A stretch of 64,000 nt of DNA from Pseudoflavonifractor intestinihominis (GCF_040096055.1 NZ_JBBMFK010000015.1:1-64000); one strand, 5' to 3'; positions 1 to 8,287 are shown, counted from the first letter of the stretch. Notes: a model not told the origin generated them from the sequence alone. Numbers and translations: made by a program.

Positions 1-41
1 AGATTGGCCTTGTCCGCAAATGCGGCAAAGATGTTTTCCAT
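1..41 (-). CDS. 5' end of an unidentified gene running off the window
   Basis: Only about 13 codons are visible (reads MENIFAAFADKAN). The start is convincing because an AGGAGG ribosome binding site sits 8 bases upstream of the ATG on the minus strand. A preceding minus-strand reading frame stops 13 bases before this start, so it looks like the second gene of an operon. No family can be assigned from this fragment. Its orientation is opposite to the conjugation genes that begin at 103. Confidence 0.45.
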   Translation of the reverse strand, partial: MENIFAAFADKAN

Positions 42-53
42 AATATGCACCTC

Positions 54-107
54 CTACTTTCCGGCCTTGATGGCCTCATAAAAGCGCCTGAACATTGCGG
101 CCATGCG
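54..107 (-). pseudogene. C-terminal tail of an inversely oriented gene, cut at the junction
   Basis: On the minus strand a frame ends with ERMAAMFRRFYEAIKAGK and a TAG stop directly ahead of the ribosome binding site of the next gene. The tail looks like a natural basic C-terminus, while upstream of about 107 the same DNA is the relaxase coding sequence on the other strand. I read it as the end of a gene whose 5' part has been separated from it by an inversion or other rearrangement. The family is not recognisable. Confidence 0.3.
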
Positions 108-1404
108 CTCCAAGCTGACCAACACCATCTTCCGTGATGAGATGAATCAGATCTACGAGCGGAAGGATGTGGCCTATAAAGAACTGATCGAAGCGGCGCA
201 GGATACCATGCGGGAGCTGATTCAGAAGATGGAGCGTCAGCTCTGCGACAACCCCGTCATCGAGAAGCAGATGCGCCAGCTGGTGCAGGCCCTGGAAACC
301 ACCACCGGAAAAAAGCAGTATGGCTATCTGAAGAAGCCGCTGAAGGCGTTGGTGGACGCCATCGTAGATGAGCTGGCCCGGCAGCCGGAAGTGGCGAAGT
401 GCTATGAGACCTGGAATCAGATCCGGGATGAGTTGAACGAGTGCTATGGCAGCCGTACACCGCGGGAGCATCTCCCGCTCTCTCAGCAAAAAGAGTTCCG
501 CCGGATCAAAAACGATATCATCCGGGAGGCCGAGAATATTCGTCTCGGCCTCCTGACTTTTGAAGATGAGAAGATGCAAGATGAGCCGGAGACGGCACAT
601 GAGGAGCATCGATCCAACAGCGTATATGAACAGGCTCGACGCTATCGTGCCGCCAAAGCGATCCTGCGGGATGTCTATGCGTTGGACGAGGAACACGCCG
701 AAGCCGTCCGAGTGCTGGAACAGCTCTGGGCGGAAGGATACACGGTGGCGGCGCATCAGATCGGCAAGTTCTATCGGGATGATCTCTCCACCATGCGGGA
801 CCACGAAAAAGCGGAGCAGTGGTTTCGCTTATCTGCAGAGGCCGGAAATGACTTTTCAGAATACGCTCTCGGAAAACTGCTCCTTTCCCAGAAGCGCACA
901 GCGGAGGCCATGCGCTGGCTGGACAGGGCCGCCGGGCATGGAAACCAGTTTGCCCAATACTGTCTGGGGAAACTCTATCTCACCGGTGAGTCTGTGACAA
1001 AGAATGTGGCAAAGGCTCTGGAGTACCTGACCACTGCTGCCGGACAGGGAAATCCCTTTGCCCAATACACCTTGGGAAAGCTGTATCTCCTGGGCCGGGA
1101 TGTGGAGCAGGATCGGGAGCAGGCCAGAGAGTGGTTCACACGCTCCGCCGCCCAGGGCAATGAGTACGCCCAATTCTTCCTCGACCGCTTCGACCAGTTC
1201 CGTGATCCGTCCGTGATGCTGGCGGCAACCAAACTGCTCCACCACATGAGCCGGATCTTCCGGGACAATTCCATGCCGCCTCGCAATCCGGCAGGGATTC
1301 GCATTGATTCCAAACGGCGCAAGCGGCTGACGGAAAAGCGGATGGCCATGGGCCACAAGGCGGATGATCATGAGGAGCAGGTATCCTATCAGCAGACCAT
1401 GTAA
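103..1404 (+). CDS. MobP3-like relaxase, C-terminal part with Sel1-like repeats (5'-truncated)
   Basis: Residues 1-150 resemble the helical C-terminal part of MobP3-type conjugative relaxases (a GKKxYGYLK element at 69-77 and PLSQQKEFRRIKN at 124-136). Residues about 200-365 carry roughly four Sel1/TPR-like repeats with the GN/G-x-FAQYxLGKLYL pattern, followed by a basic tail. The N-terminal catalytic domain with its tyrosine and histidine cluster is absent: the frame has a stop at 79-81 and the upstream DNA belongs to minus-strand genes. The ATG at 103 has no good ribosome binding site, so I treat this as a truncated relaxase rather than a functional nickase. It leads the conjugation operon that continues with the TOPRIM protein and VirD4. 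The Sel1 repeats suggest a protein-protein contact role in the relaxosome (inference). Confidence 0.65.
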   Translation: MRSKLTNTIFRDEMNQIYERKDVAYKELIEAAQDTMRELIQKMERQLCDNPVIEKQMRQLVQALETTTGKKQYGYLKKPLKALVDAIVDELARQPEVAKCYETWNQIRDELNECYGSRTPREHLPLSQQKEFRRIKNDIIREAENIRLGLLTFEDEKMQDEPETAHEEHRSNSVYEQARRYRAAKAILRDVYALDEEHAEAVRVLEQLWAEGYTVAAHQIGKFYRDDLSTMRDHEKAEQWFRLSAEAGNDFSEYALGKLLLSQKRTAEAMRWLDRAAGHGNQFAQYCLGKLYLTGESVTKNVAKALEYLTTAAGQGNPFAQYTLGKLYLLGRDVEQDREQAREWFTRSAAQGNEYAQFFLDRFDQFRDPSVMLAATKLLHHMSRIFRDNSMPPRNPAGIRIDSKRRKRLTEKRMAMGHKADDHEEQVSYQQTM

Positions 1405-1416
1405 CAGGAGGAGCCT

Positions 1417-2322
1417 ATGTCGACTTACATTCATTTCACGGAAGAACAGAAGCAGCGAGCCGCCTCCGTTGATCTGGAGGAGTTCCTCCGCTGCCGGGGC
1501 GAAAAGCTCCTTGCCTCCGGCAGAGAGAAACGGCTGGCCCGTGACCATAGTGTCACCATCCGCGGCAACGAGTGGTACGATCATGCCGAGGAGCGGGGCG
1601 GCCACGCCGTCAGCTTCGTGCAGCGGTTTTATCACCTCAGCTATCCGGAGGCGGTGACCATGCTTCTGGGAGGCGAGCTGGGAACGGTTTATCCCTCTGC
1701 CGAAGAACGGGTAGAGGAGCCGCCGAAGCCCTTTGTCCTTCCGCCGGCCAATTCCAATATGCGCCGGGTCTATGCCTATCTGGTCAAGCACCGGAATATC
1801 GACCGGAGCGTTGTGGCGCACTTTGCAAGAGAGAAGCTGCTGTATGAAGACGCCGATTACCACAATGCGGTTTTCGTGGGTACGGATGAAGACGGCGTCC
1901 CCCGCCATGCCCACAAGCGCAGCGCCAACAGCTTCGGCAAAGCCTTCCGGCTCAATGTGGAGGGCTGCGATCCCCGCCACAGCTTCCACCACATCGGCAC
2001 AGATGGGAGCCTCTATGTGTTCGAAGCTCCCATCGATATGCTCTCCTACATCACGCTCCATCCGGAGGGCTGGCAGAGCCACAGCTATGTGGCCTGCTGC
2101 GGCACCTCCATTCAGCCGGTGCTGAAGCTGCTGGAGCGGCAGCCGCAGATCAATACGGTCCTGCTCTGCCTCGACAATGACGAGGCTGGCCATCTGGCCA
2201 GCCGGCGCATGAAGGAACAGCTGGCAGAGAGGTACACGGTGGAAAGGCTCATTCCCGCACACAAGGATTGGAATGATGATCTGACCGCTGAGGAACCGTC
2301 CTACGCACAAGTCATGCAGTAA
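1417..2322 (+). CDS. DUF3991/TOPRIM domain protein (primase-like, conjugation-associated)
   Basis: A 301-residue protein with an AGGAGG site just ahead of the ATG and 12 bases after the relaxase stop. The N-terminal part (about 1-110, including RGGHAVSFVQRFY) matches the DUF3991 domain found in mobile-element primase-like proteins. The C-terminal part has TOPRIM features: an acidic strand VFEAPIDML (about 201-209) and LCLDNDEAG (about 247-255), the usual glutamate and DxD metal positions. Such proteins are common beside relaxase and coupling-protein genes in clostridial conjugative elements and are thought to prime or process the transferred strand. No helicase or zinc-ribbon domain is seen. 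Family assignment is good; the exact role in transfer is inferred. Confidence 0.8.
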   Translation: MSTYIHFTEEQKQRAASVDLEEFLRCRGEKLLASGREKRLARDHSVTIRGNEWYDHAEERGGHAVSFVQRFYHLSYPEAVTMLLGGELGTVYPSAEERVEEPPKPFVLPPANSNMRRVYAYLVKHRNIDRSVVAHFAREKLLYEDADYHNAVFVGTDEDGVPRHAHKRSANSFGKAFRLNVEGCDPRHSFHHIGTDGSLYVFEAPIDMLSYITLHPEGWQSHSYVACCGTSIQPVLKLLERQPQINTVLLCLDNDEAGHLASRRMKEQLAERYTVERLIPAHKDWNDDLTAEEPSYAQVMQ

Positions 2323-2333
2323 ATAACAACAAC

Positions 2334-2421
2334 GCACACCACTTCCTGTTCGCCCGAAGTAGGCCGTAACAAGAGTGATGTGCGCATTCAGAAGTATGGA
2401 ACCGAGCAGGAAGTGGTGTGC
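2334..2421 (+). repeat. Long inverted repeat / hairpin ahead of virD4
   Basis: Arms 2334-2348 (GCACACCACTTCCTG) and 2407-2421 are perfect inverted repeats of 15 bp, extendable to about 19 pairs if one G-U pair is allowed, with a loop of about 58 bases. It fills the whole gap between the TOPRIM gene and virD4 and ends 17 bases before the virD4 start. There is no T-tract after the right arm, so it is not a plain terminator. Confidence 0.7.
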
Positions 2422-2438
2422 CCTGAAAGGGGTTAACC

Positions 2439-4256
2439 ATGCCACACCAAGTCCTGATTTTGTTGGCCGCCGGCGGGCTGATGTTTCTGGTCATCGGCTG
2501 TCTGGCCGCCTTGTCCCACTACTATACCCTGAGCGGGATCAAATCCAAAACGGTCGGCGACGGCCAGCACGGCACCGCAAGATGGGCCACAGCCAAAGAG
2601 ATCCGGCAGACCTATGCCCATGTCCCCTTCGAGGTGAAGAAATGGCGCAGCGGCCAGAACCTGCCCACGGAGCAGGGGCTGGTGCTGGGGTGCAAGGGAA
2701 AGAAAGGCGAACTCACCGCTCTGGTGGACAGCGATGACATCCACTGCCTGATGATCGGCGCTTCCGGCATCGGCAAGACCGCCTATTTTCTCTATCCCAA
2801 TCTGGAGTACGCCTGCGCCAGCGGCATGAGCTGGCTGGCGCTGGACAGCAAGGGCGACCTCGCCCGCAATTACGGCGCCATTGCCAAGAACTGCTATGGG
2901 TATCAGAATGTGGCCGTGATCGACCTGCGAAATCCCACCCGCTCAGACGGTAACAATCTGCTGACGCTGGTCAACCGGTATATGGACATTGCCCGGAGTG
3001 ACCCGAACAATCTCGCGGCCCGGGCCAAGGCCGAGAAATACGCCAAAATCCTGTCCAAGACCATCGTCAATCCGGACGGCGATGACAGCAACCGCGGCCA
3101 GAACGCTTTCTTCTACGATGCGGCGGAAGGGCTTCTCACCTCGGTCATCCTGATGCTGGCCGAGTTCCTGCCGCCCGATAAAGACCACCCCCAGGAGCGC
3201 CGCCATATCGTCTCCGTGTTCAAGCTGGTGCAGGATCTGCTGGAGCCCAGCCGTGTCAAGGGCAAGAGCCACTTCCAGCTCCTGATGGCAAAACTGCCGC
3301 CGGATCACAAGGCGAGGTGGTTTGCCGGCGCCGCCCTCAACAGCGCCGAGCAGGCAATGGCCTCCGTCATGTCCACCGTGCTGTCCCGCTTGAATGCCTT
3401 TCTGGACAGCGAGCTGGAGCAGATTCTGTGCTTCGACAGCGCCATTGACGCTGAGAAGTTTGCTTCGGAGAAGTCTGCCATCTTTCTGATCCTGCCGGAA
3501 GAAGACACGACCAAGAACTTTATGGCCGGTCTCATGATTCAGAACCTGAGCCGGGAGCTGTTCGCCGTGGCCGATGAGAACGGCGGCAAGCTGAAGAACC
3601 GGGTGGTGCTTTTCTGTGATGAATTCGGCACCATGCCTCCGTTTGATATACTGCCCCTTTTCTCAGCTGGACGCTCTCGCCGGTTAACGCTCGTGCCGAT
3701 CATCCAGTCCTTAGCGCAACTTGAAAAAAACTACGGGAAAGAGGGCTGCGAGATCATTCAGGACAACTGCCAGGACACCATCTTCGGCGGCTTCGCCCCC
3801 AACAGCCAGACTGCGGAGGTGCTGTCCAAAGCCCTGGGCAGCCGCACCGTCCTCTCCGGCTCGGTGAGCCGGGGCAAGAACGATCCCAGCCAGAGCCTGC
3901 AGATGATGGAGCGCGCCCTGCTGACGCCCGACGAGCTAAAATCCATTCCCAAGGGCAGCTTTATCGTCATGAAAACCGGCACTCATCCCATGCGGACCCG
4001 GCTCCAACTCTTCTTAAACTGGGGCATTACCTTCGGGGAGCCGTATGTGGTGCCGGAGAGAGCCAACCGAGCGGTGGCCTATGCCAACCGGGTGGATCTG
4101 GAGTGGAATCTCCCGCAGCTCAGTGAGCCGGAGGAGATGGACGAAAGCCGCGGCTATGCGGTATCCAGCCGGGGCGGCATCGCCCATGCTCCGGCTCAGG
4201 AGAGGGCTGTAAAAAGGGGAAAGCAAATGAAGACATTCGGAGAGGAGGAACGATGA
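2439..4256 (+). CDS. virD4: VirD4/TraG-family type IV coupling protein
   Basis: A 605-residue ATPase that would couple the relaxosome to the mating channel at the membrane. A hydrophobic N-terminal segment (residues 5-28) is the membrane anchor. Walker A is GASGIGKT at 107-114, close to the family's GxxGxGKT; Walker B is LFCDEFG at about 391-397. The stretch SWLALDSKGD (131-140) and the C-terminal glutamine-rich motif IIQSLAQLEKNYG are typical of this family in clostridial integrative elements. The length is normal and the gene looks intact. It follows the relaxase and TOPRIM genes and overlaps the next gene by 4 bases (ATGA), so translation is coupled. The ribosome binding site is weak (AAAGGGG) and lies directly after the hairpin at 2334-2421, which may control its expression. 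Confidence 0.9.
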   Translation: MPHQVLILLAAGGLMFLVIGCLAALSHYYTLSGIKSKTVGDGQHGTARWATAKEIRQTYAHVPFEVKKWRSGQNLPTEQGLVLGCKGKKGELTALVDSDDIHCLMIGASGIGKTAYFLYPNLEYACASGMSWLALDSKGDLARNYGAIAKNCYGYQNVAVIDLRNPTRSDGNNLLTLVNRYMDIARSDPNNLAARAKAEKYAKILSKTIVNPDGDDSNRGQNAFFYDAAEGLLTSVILMLAEFLPPDKDHPQERRHIVSVFKLVQDLLEPSRVKGKSHFQLLMAKLPPDHKARWFAGAALNSAEQAMASVMSTVLSRLNAFLDSELEQILCFDSAIDAEKFASEKSAIFLILPEEDTTKNFMAGLMIQNLSRELFAVADENGGKLKNRVVLFCDEFGTMPPFDILPLFSAGRSRRLTLVPIIQSLAQLEKNYGKEGCEIIQDNCQDTIFGGFAPNSQTAEVLSKALGSRTVLSGSVSRGKNDPSQSLQMMERALLTPDELKSIPKGSFIVMKTGTHPMRTRLQLFLNWGITFGEPYVVPERANRAVAYANRVDLEWNLPQLSEPEEMDESRGYAVSSRGGIAHAPAQERAVKRGKQMKTFGEEER

Positions 4257-4510
4257 GTTACTTCGGAACGATTTACGCCGACACTGAGCTTCCCTCCAGA
4301 GCGAAGGCGGTCTATATGTACCTGCGAGATCGCTCCGATGCCGAGGGAAAGTGCTGGCCGGGCATTAAGACCATTGCCTCGGACATGAAGCTGTCCCGCT
4401 CCACGGTCAAGCGGGCGCTTCACGATCTGGAGCGGCACGGATATCTGAAAAAGGCTTCCCGCCAAAGAGCAAACGGGAGCAGCACCTCCAATCTTTATAC
4501 CGTGATATAA
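4253..4510 (+). CDS. Small winged-helix DNA-binding protein
   Basis: An 85-residue protein whose ATG overlaps the virD4 stop. Residues 12-80 form a winged helix of the replication-initiator/phage type: a helix around SRAKAVYMYLRDRSD, a recognition-helix region KLSRSTVKRALHDLERHGYL and a wing. Such proteins follow the coupling protein in related elements and probably regulate transfer or replication genes. It is short enough to be a complete stand-alone regulator. DNA binding is well supported; the target is unknown. Confidence 0.75.
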   Translation: MSYFGTIYADTELPSRAKAVYMYLRDRSDAEGKCWPGIKTIASDMKLSRSTVKRALHDLERHGYLKKASRQRANGSSTSNLYTVI

Positions 4511-4513
4511 ATG

Positions 4514-4554
4514 AGAGAGTGGTTTGTACCACAATGCAGTACAAACCACTCTCT
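4514..4554 (+). terminator. Perfect 16-bp stem hairpin after the conjugation operon
   Basis: Arms 4514-4529 and 4539-4554 are perfectly complementary around a 9-base loop. It follows the last conjugation gene by 3 bases. The downstream run is AT-rich rather than a clean T-tract, so it may be a terminator or an operator. The rest of 4555-4709 holds a smaller hairpin near 4621-4637 (GGTTCA/TGAACC) and no gene I can support. Confidence 0.6.
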
Positions 4555-4709
4555 GTATCAATAATAATTTCAAAATCTTCCGCCAAGGGAGATTTGCGCC
4601 CGTGCGGTGGACCAAGGGGCGGTTCATTGTGAACCACCCAGAAGGACTCACTCTAACAGAGATTTAGATCAGAGAAAAGACATCCATGTGAAAGAAAATG
4701 GCGGTAGAA

Positions 4710-5126
4710 TTACGGTTCATCGACATCCAGGCAGTATCCGACTTCCCGCACGGAGCGAATGTAGAACGGGGCATCTGGATTAGCCCGATACAGCTTCTCG
4801 CGCAGGTTGCAGATATGAAAACCTATCGTATTGTTTTCGTTTCCTGTAGTGAAATCGCCCCAGACCTGTTCGTAAATCTGTGCGTAGGTCAGCACACGGC
4901 CTTTGTTGGTGGCCAGCAGCAGGAGAATCCGATATTCTTTTGCGGTAAGCTGAATCTCCTGGCGATCCCGAAAGACCTTTCGTCTGCTTGGAAAGATCTC
5001 AAGACCAGGGAGCGACACCATCGGTTCCTCATCAATCTCGAATTTTTCTATCTCAGGGTGGTTTTTGAGGATAGACAGGATCTGCTCCAAAACTTCCGTA
5101 TCTCTTTCGTGCAGCTCCAGAATCAT
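4710..5126 (-). CDS. Receiver-less OmpR/PhoB-type winged-helix protein (copy 1)
   Basis: A 138-residue protein with a response-regulator effector domain but no receiver domain. Residues about 36-135 are the Trans_reg_C winged helix: LTAKEYRILLLLATNKGRVLTYAQIYEQVWG is the diagnostic helix pair, and the C-terminal RSVREVGYCL is the wing hairpin. Residues 1-35 are a short acidic helical extension with no phosphoacceptor aspartate. Its start overlaps the stop of the DtxR-like gene by 4 bases, so the two are made together. A near-identical copy lies at 13894-14310 (127 of 138 residues identical by eye). It probably acts with the DtxR partner on the neighbouring transporter operon (inference). Confidence 0.85.
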   Translation of the reverse strand: MILELHERDTEVLEQILSILKNHPEIEKFEIDEEPMVSLPGLEIFPSRRKVFRDRQEIQLTAKEYRILLLLATNKGRVLTYAQIYEQVWGDFTTGNENNTIGFHICNLREKLYRANPDAPFYIRSVREVGYCLDVDEP

Positions 5127-5518
5127 GACTCGTCCGATGATATCACCGCTTTCCCACTCAGTTTACGAGTTGCTTTCAGTCGCTCAAAGGTTTCCTTGCT
5201 GACTACATGCTCAATCCGGCAGGCATCCCGTTCGGCAGTAACAGGATCGACACCAGCTGCCACAAGTATCTCTGTAAAAAAGAGATGCTTTTCGTAGGTA
5301 TCCTCGGCAACCTCACGGCCGAGATCAGTCAGGTGCAGGAAGTGATCTCCATCCATGAGTAGGAAGCCGCCCTTTTTTAGTGTAGCCACCGCATGGCACA
5401 CGCTGGGCTTGGACACATCCATGTGCCGAGCCACATCCGCAGACCTCACCATGCCCTTTTTCTTTTGGAGAACAAGGATGGCCTCCAGATAATCTTCACC
5501 CGATTTGTGCAAAGGCAT
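5123..5518 (-). CDS. DtxR/MntR-family metal-dependent regulator (copy 1)
   Basis: A 131-residue regulator with an N-terminal winged helix (about 1-62; recognition region SKPSVCHAVATLKKGG) and a dimerisation/metal domain (about 63-131). It lacks the SH3-like third domain of DtxR, so its layout is that of MntR. Candidate metal ligands are Asp9, Glu12, His78, Cys100, Glu103 and His104. Asp9 is the MntR-type residue, where DtxR has Met10, while Cys100 in DACRIEHV is the DtxR-type residue. It ends the ECF operon (45 bases after the fused ATPase gene) and is translationally coupled to the winged-helix gene. It shares 110 of 131 residues with the copy at 14307-14702. Fe(II) is the likely effector but Mn(II) cannot be excluded. 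Confidence 0.88.
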   Translation of the reverse strand: MPLHKSGEDYLEAILVLQKKKGMVRSADVARHMDVSKPSVCHAVATLKKGGFLLMDGDHFLHLTDLGREVAEDTYEKHLFFTEILVAAGVDPVTAERDACRIEHVVSKETFERLKATRKLSGKAVISSDES

Positions 5519-5563
5519 AGTCAGTCCCCCTTCTGTTATATAGGCGGCTATTTCCTGGACACT

Positions 5564-6961
5564 TCATCGCTGCTTGTCATTTGGCAGCCAATCCGCCGTC
5601 CAAGCCCCACTCTCCCGCAGGAATTCTCCGTCATGGGTGATAACCACCACACATAGTCCCTGCTCCGCCAACTCCCGGAGGCGTCGGCTCACCTCCAGCA
5701 TGTGGCCATAGTCAAGTCCGCTGGTAGGCTCGTCAAAGATCAGCAGTTCCTTTCCGCTGAAACAGCCATCTGCAACGGCCAGCCTCTGCTTCTGCCCGCC
5801 GGATAGAGCCATGGGGTGAGTATCCGCATACTGAGCCAGATCCATTCGGCCCAAGGTTGTCAAAGCCTCCTGCTCTGTGGCCGTATTTCCCAGCCGGATC
5901 TCTGCCAGCACGCTGTCTCCAAAAAGCTGGAGGTTCACATCCTGCATGATCAGGAACGCCTTCCGCCTTCTTTCCGTTCGGCTCAGAGGCTTTCCATCCC
6001 AAAAAATTGTACCGCTTTGTTCCTTCATCAAACCGCACAGACACCGGGCCAGGGTGGTCTTGCCTGCCCCGTTTTGGCCGGTAATGGCGGTAATTTGTCC
6101 CCTGGGCGCATGGAAAGATACGCCCTCCCATACAGCCGCACCGTTATAGGTCGCCCGCAACTCCCGAACCATCAAGCCGTCTGCTCCAGCCGCTGGGCTT
6201 GGCTCAGGCGAGGACACCGGTACCTCCGCAATGCTCCGCAGTCCCATGGAGCGGCGTTCCTCCTCGTGCAGAGCGAGGAAATCTTTCCCGTTATATTCCC
6301 GTTCCAGCTGCCCGCTCCGCAGATAGAACACCCGATCAGCAAGATCCGCAGCGTACCAAAGGCGGTGCTCTGCCATCAACACGGTCTTTCCGCCCTTTTT
6401 CAACTGTTTCAGGATCTCCCGGAGCTGGCGGATACCCTCCCCATCCAGATTGGAGGAAGGCTCGTCCAGTACAAACAGCTCCGGCCCCATGGCCCAGGCG
6501 CTGGCGCAGGCAATGCGCTGTTTTTCTCCACCGGACAGAGCAAAAATGCTCCGCTCCAGCAGCGGTCCCACTCCGCAGACTTGGACAGCGGATTCCAGCG
6601 CCTGTGCCATTTCATCATGGGACGCTCCACGACTCTCCAGCCCAAAAAGCACCTCGCTGGTGGTGTCCAGATTGAAGAACTGGGACTTGGGGTTCTGAAA
6701 CACCGAACCCACCGTCCGCGCCAGTTCCCACAGCGGGGTCTGTGCCACATCCTGGCCGCCGACCATAACAGTTCCCGCCAGTGTCCCACCTCCAGTATGC
6801 TGGAGCAGGCCATTGACGAGCTTGATGATTGTGGTCTTGCCGCAGCCGCTCTCTCCGGTGAGCAGGATAAGTTCCCCCGGTTTCACAGAAAAGGTGCAGT
6901 CCCGAAGGCTTGGCGTCTCCTTGCCCTCATAAGCATAGGTCACATGGTCAAAGATAATCAT
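5564..6961 (-). CDS. ECF transporter A component, two ATPase domains fused (module 1)
   Basis: A 465-residue protein with two ABC ATPase domains in tandem, equivalent to EcfA1 plus EcfA2 in one chain. The first has Walker A GESGCGKT (36-43) and signature LSGGEKQR; the second has GQNGAGKT and LSGGQKQR with a FDEPTSGLD Walker B. I use the ATG at 6961, which overlaps the T-component stop by 4 bases (ATGA), rather than a longer upstream frame lacking a ribosome binding site. It powers uptake of whatever substrate the MptD-type S component binds. Third of five genes in an operon S-T-A-dtxR-winged helix. Confidence 0.92.
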   Translation of the reverse strand: MIIFDHVTYAYEGKETPSLRDCTFSVKPGELILLTGESGCGKTTIIKLVNGLLQHTGGGTLAGTVMVGGQDVAQTPLWELARTVGSVFQNPKSQFFNLDTTSEVLFGLESRGASHDEMAQALESAVQVCGVGPLLERSIFALSGGEKQRIACASAWAMGPELFVLDEPSSNLDGEGIRQLREILKQLKKGGKTVLMAEHRLWYAADLADRVFYLRSGQLEREYNGKDFLALHEEERRSMGLRSIAEVPVSSPEPSPAAGADGLMVRELRATYNGAAVWEGVSFHAPRGQITAITGQNGAGKTTLARCLCGLMKEQSGTIFWDGKPLSRTERRRKAFLIMQDVNLQLFGDSVLAEIRLGNTATEQEALTTLGRMDLAQYADTHPMALSGGQKQRLAVADGCFSGKELLIFDEPTSGLDYGHMLEVSRRLRELAEQGLCVVVITHDGEFLRESGAWTADWLPNDKQR

Positions 6962-7647
6962 GGCAGCACCCCCTTGCAGCAGATTCCGCCCACGCAGAGA
7001 GCCAAAAACAGTAGTGTGACCACCACATCCTGGATGTGAAATCCGATGGGCCGCCAGGAGGACATCTTTCCTGGGAATTCGATGCCCCGAGCGGTGGCGG
7101 ACTCGCTGAGTTCTTCTGCTGTCTGGGCTGCCCCCATAAGCATTGGTACATAAATGCACTCCAGTTTCTCCTCAAAGCCACGGATATTTCGAAGATTCAT
7201 TGCATCCCAGATATGACGCAAATCCTGCCGAAGTGCAGGCAGAAAGCGCAAAGTCACCGCAAGGGTAATAGAAAAACTCCGGGGAGCACCCATCCTCTCC
7301 AAAGCAGCCATGAACTGGCTGACGCTGGTGGTGGCAATCAGATAGGCACCGCCGGCAATGCAGGGGAACACCAGAATGAAGTAGGTTACCGTAGCAAAGA
7401 CCGTAGCCAAAGAGCCGGGCAGCAGCGGTAACAGCCAGTACTGTATCGCCAGGATAGCCAGATATGTCGCCAGCAGCCCTGCCAGCATGGTTCCTTTCCG
7501 TTCTACCAGAAAGAGAATCAAATAGGCTACCATGACACTGAGCTGGAAAACCGCAGGGCTCCAGGTGAATACCACCACATTGGCCAACAGCCAGATCAGG
7601 ATCTTGGTTCGAGGATCAAGAAAAGAAGGGCGAATATTCTTCCTCAT
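6958..7647 (-). CDS. ECF transporter T component (EcfT/CbiQ family, module 1)
   Basis: A 229-residue membrane protein with about five hydrophobic segments and the coupling-helix signature ATARGI near residue 196, corresponding to the ARG motif by which EcfT contacts the ATPases. The DPRTKI motif near residue 11 is typical of the family. It overlaps both neighbours by 4 bases, indicating translational coupling and fixed stoichiometry. It transmits ATP hydrolysis to the S component in the cytoplasmic membrane. Confidence 0.92.
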   Translation of the reverse strand: MRKNIRPSFLDPRTKILIWLLANVVVFTWSPAVFQLSVMVAYLILFLVERKGTMLAGLLATYLAILAIQYWLLPLLPGSLATVFATVTYFILVFPCIAGGAYLIATTSVSQFMAALERMGAPRSFSITLAVTLRFLPALRQDLRHIWDAMNLRNIRGFEEKLECIYVPMLMGAAQTAEELSESATARGIEFPGKMSSWRPIGFHIQDVVVTLLFLALCVGGICCKGVLP

Positions 7648-8246
7648 TGGGCCAGCCCGGCCTTGACAAAATGCTTACGCATGAGCTTCATACCCAGCAA
7701 GGAGCCCAGAACAGAACCTACCAGAATGCTCAGTACAATGACCCCGAACACCGGCCAGGTCAGCAGGCCCTCCATGGTGGCCATATAGCCAGCGTCCATC
7801 ATCTGGGCGGCATACTCCAAATAGCTTTCTTTGGTAAACCAGAGGGGCAGAAAGTCCCCGATAAAGCCCAGATTGAAGCAGAAGAAGCCCAGCATCAGCC
7901 AGCCTTTCTTCCGGAACTGTCCAGCCCGCAGGCACAGCTCACACAGAATTCCTCCCACCAGTCCCGTGATGGGGAACATCCAGGTGGCGGCCACCAGCAC
8001 CAAGCCGGTGATCAGGCTGGTGAGCAGGAAGGGGCCGTTTTTCCGCACCTTGGCCACCATCAGCATGAACACCGGCCCGATCAGAATGGCATCAATAAAG
8101 TGGGTAGCAAACCATACATAGGGGCTGACGCCGCCCACCAGCATAAAAAGAAAGCGGATGGCAATGCACACCGCCCCCAGTGCGCCGGCGGTGATGGCGT
8201 CTTTGGCAGTCAGTTTGCGTTTTCCCTGTTCCAATGATTGAGACAT
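7644..8246 (-). CDS. MptD-type ECF transporter S component (module 1)
   Basis: A 200-residue, roughly six-helix membrane protein that begins the operon. It resembles the MptD (Trep_Strep) group of predicted ECF substrate-binding components: LTAKDAITAGALGAVCIA near the N-terminus and a basic end LGMKLMRKHFVKAGLAQ. The substrate of this group is not settled; ECF systems importing haem have been reported in some streptococci and lactobacilli, and the metal boxes here point to an iron-related ligand (inference). Its leader carries a DtxR-type box and an AraC-type direct repeat. Confidence 0.82.
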   Translation of the reverse strand: MSQSLEQGKRKLTAKDAITAGALGAVCIAIRFLFMLVGGVSPYVWFATHFIDAILIGPVFMLMVAKVRKNGPFLLTSLITGLVLVAATWMFPITGLVGGILCELCLRAGQFRKKGWLMLGFFCFNLGFIGDFLPLWFTKESYLEYAAQMMDAGYMATMEGLLTWPVFGVIVLSILVGSVLGSLLGMKLMRKHFVKAGLAQ

Positions 8247-8271
8247 ATTTCATTTCCTCCTGTCGGTAATC

Positions 8272-8287
8272 GTTAGGTATCGCTAAC
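8272..8287 (-). promoter_or_regulatory. DtxR-type metal box, ECF operon 1
   Basis: Sequence GTTAGGTATCGCTAAC, one of seven boxes sharing GTTAG(C)-N4-(G)CTAAC. It lies 25 bases upstream of the S-component start. TCCTGTC/GACAGGA (8258-8264 and 8293-8299) flank it as a 7-bp inverted repeat overlapping the ribosome binding site. Confidence 0.75.

Noticed and set aside
856..2445. A 529-codon minus-strand frame opposite the relaxase and TOPRIM genes
   Set aside because: No recognisable domain, and it crosses the gap between two well-supported plus-strand genes.
4710..5518. A two-component system with sensor kinase next to the PhoB-type protein
   Set aside because: No histidine kinase gene or receiver domain is present in either copy of the cassette.
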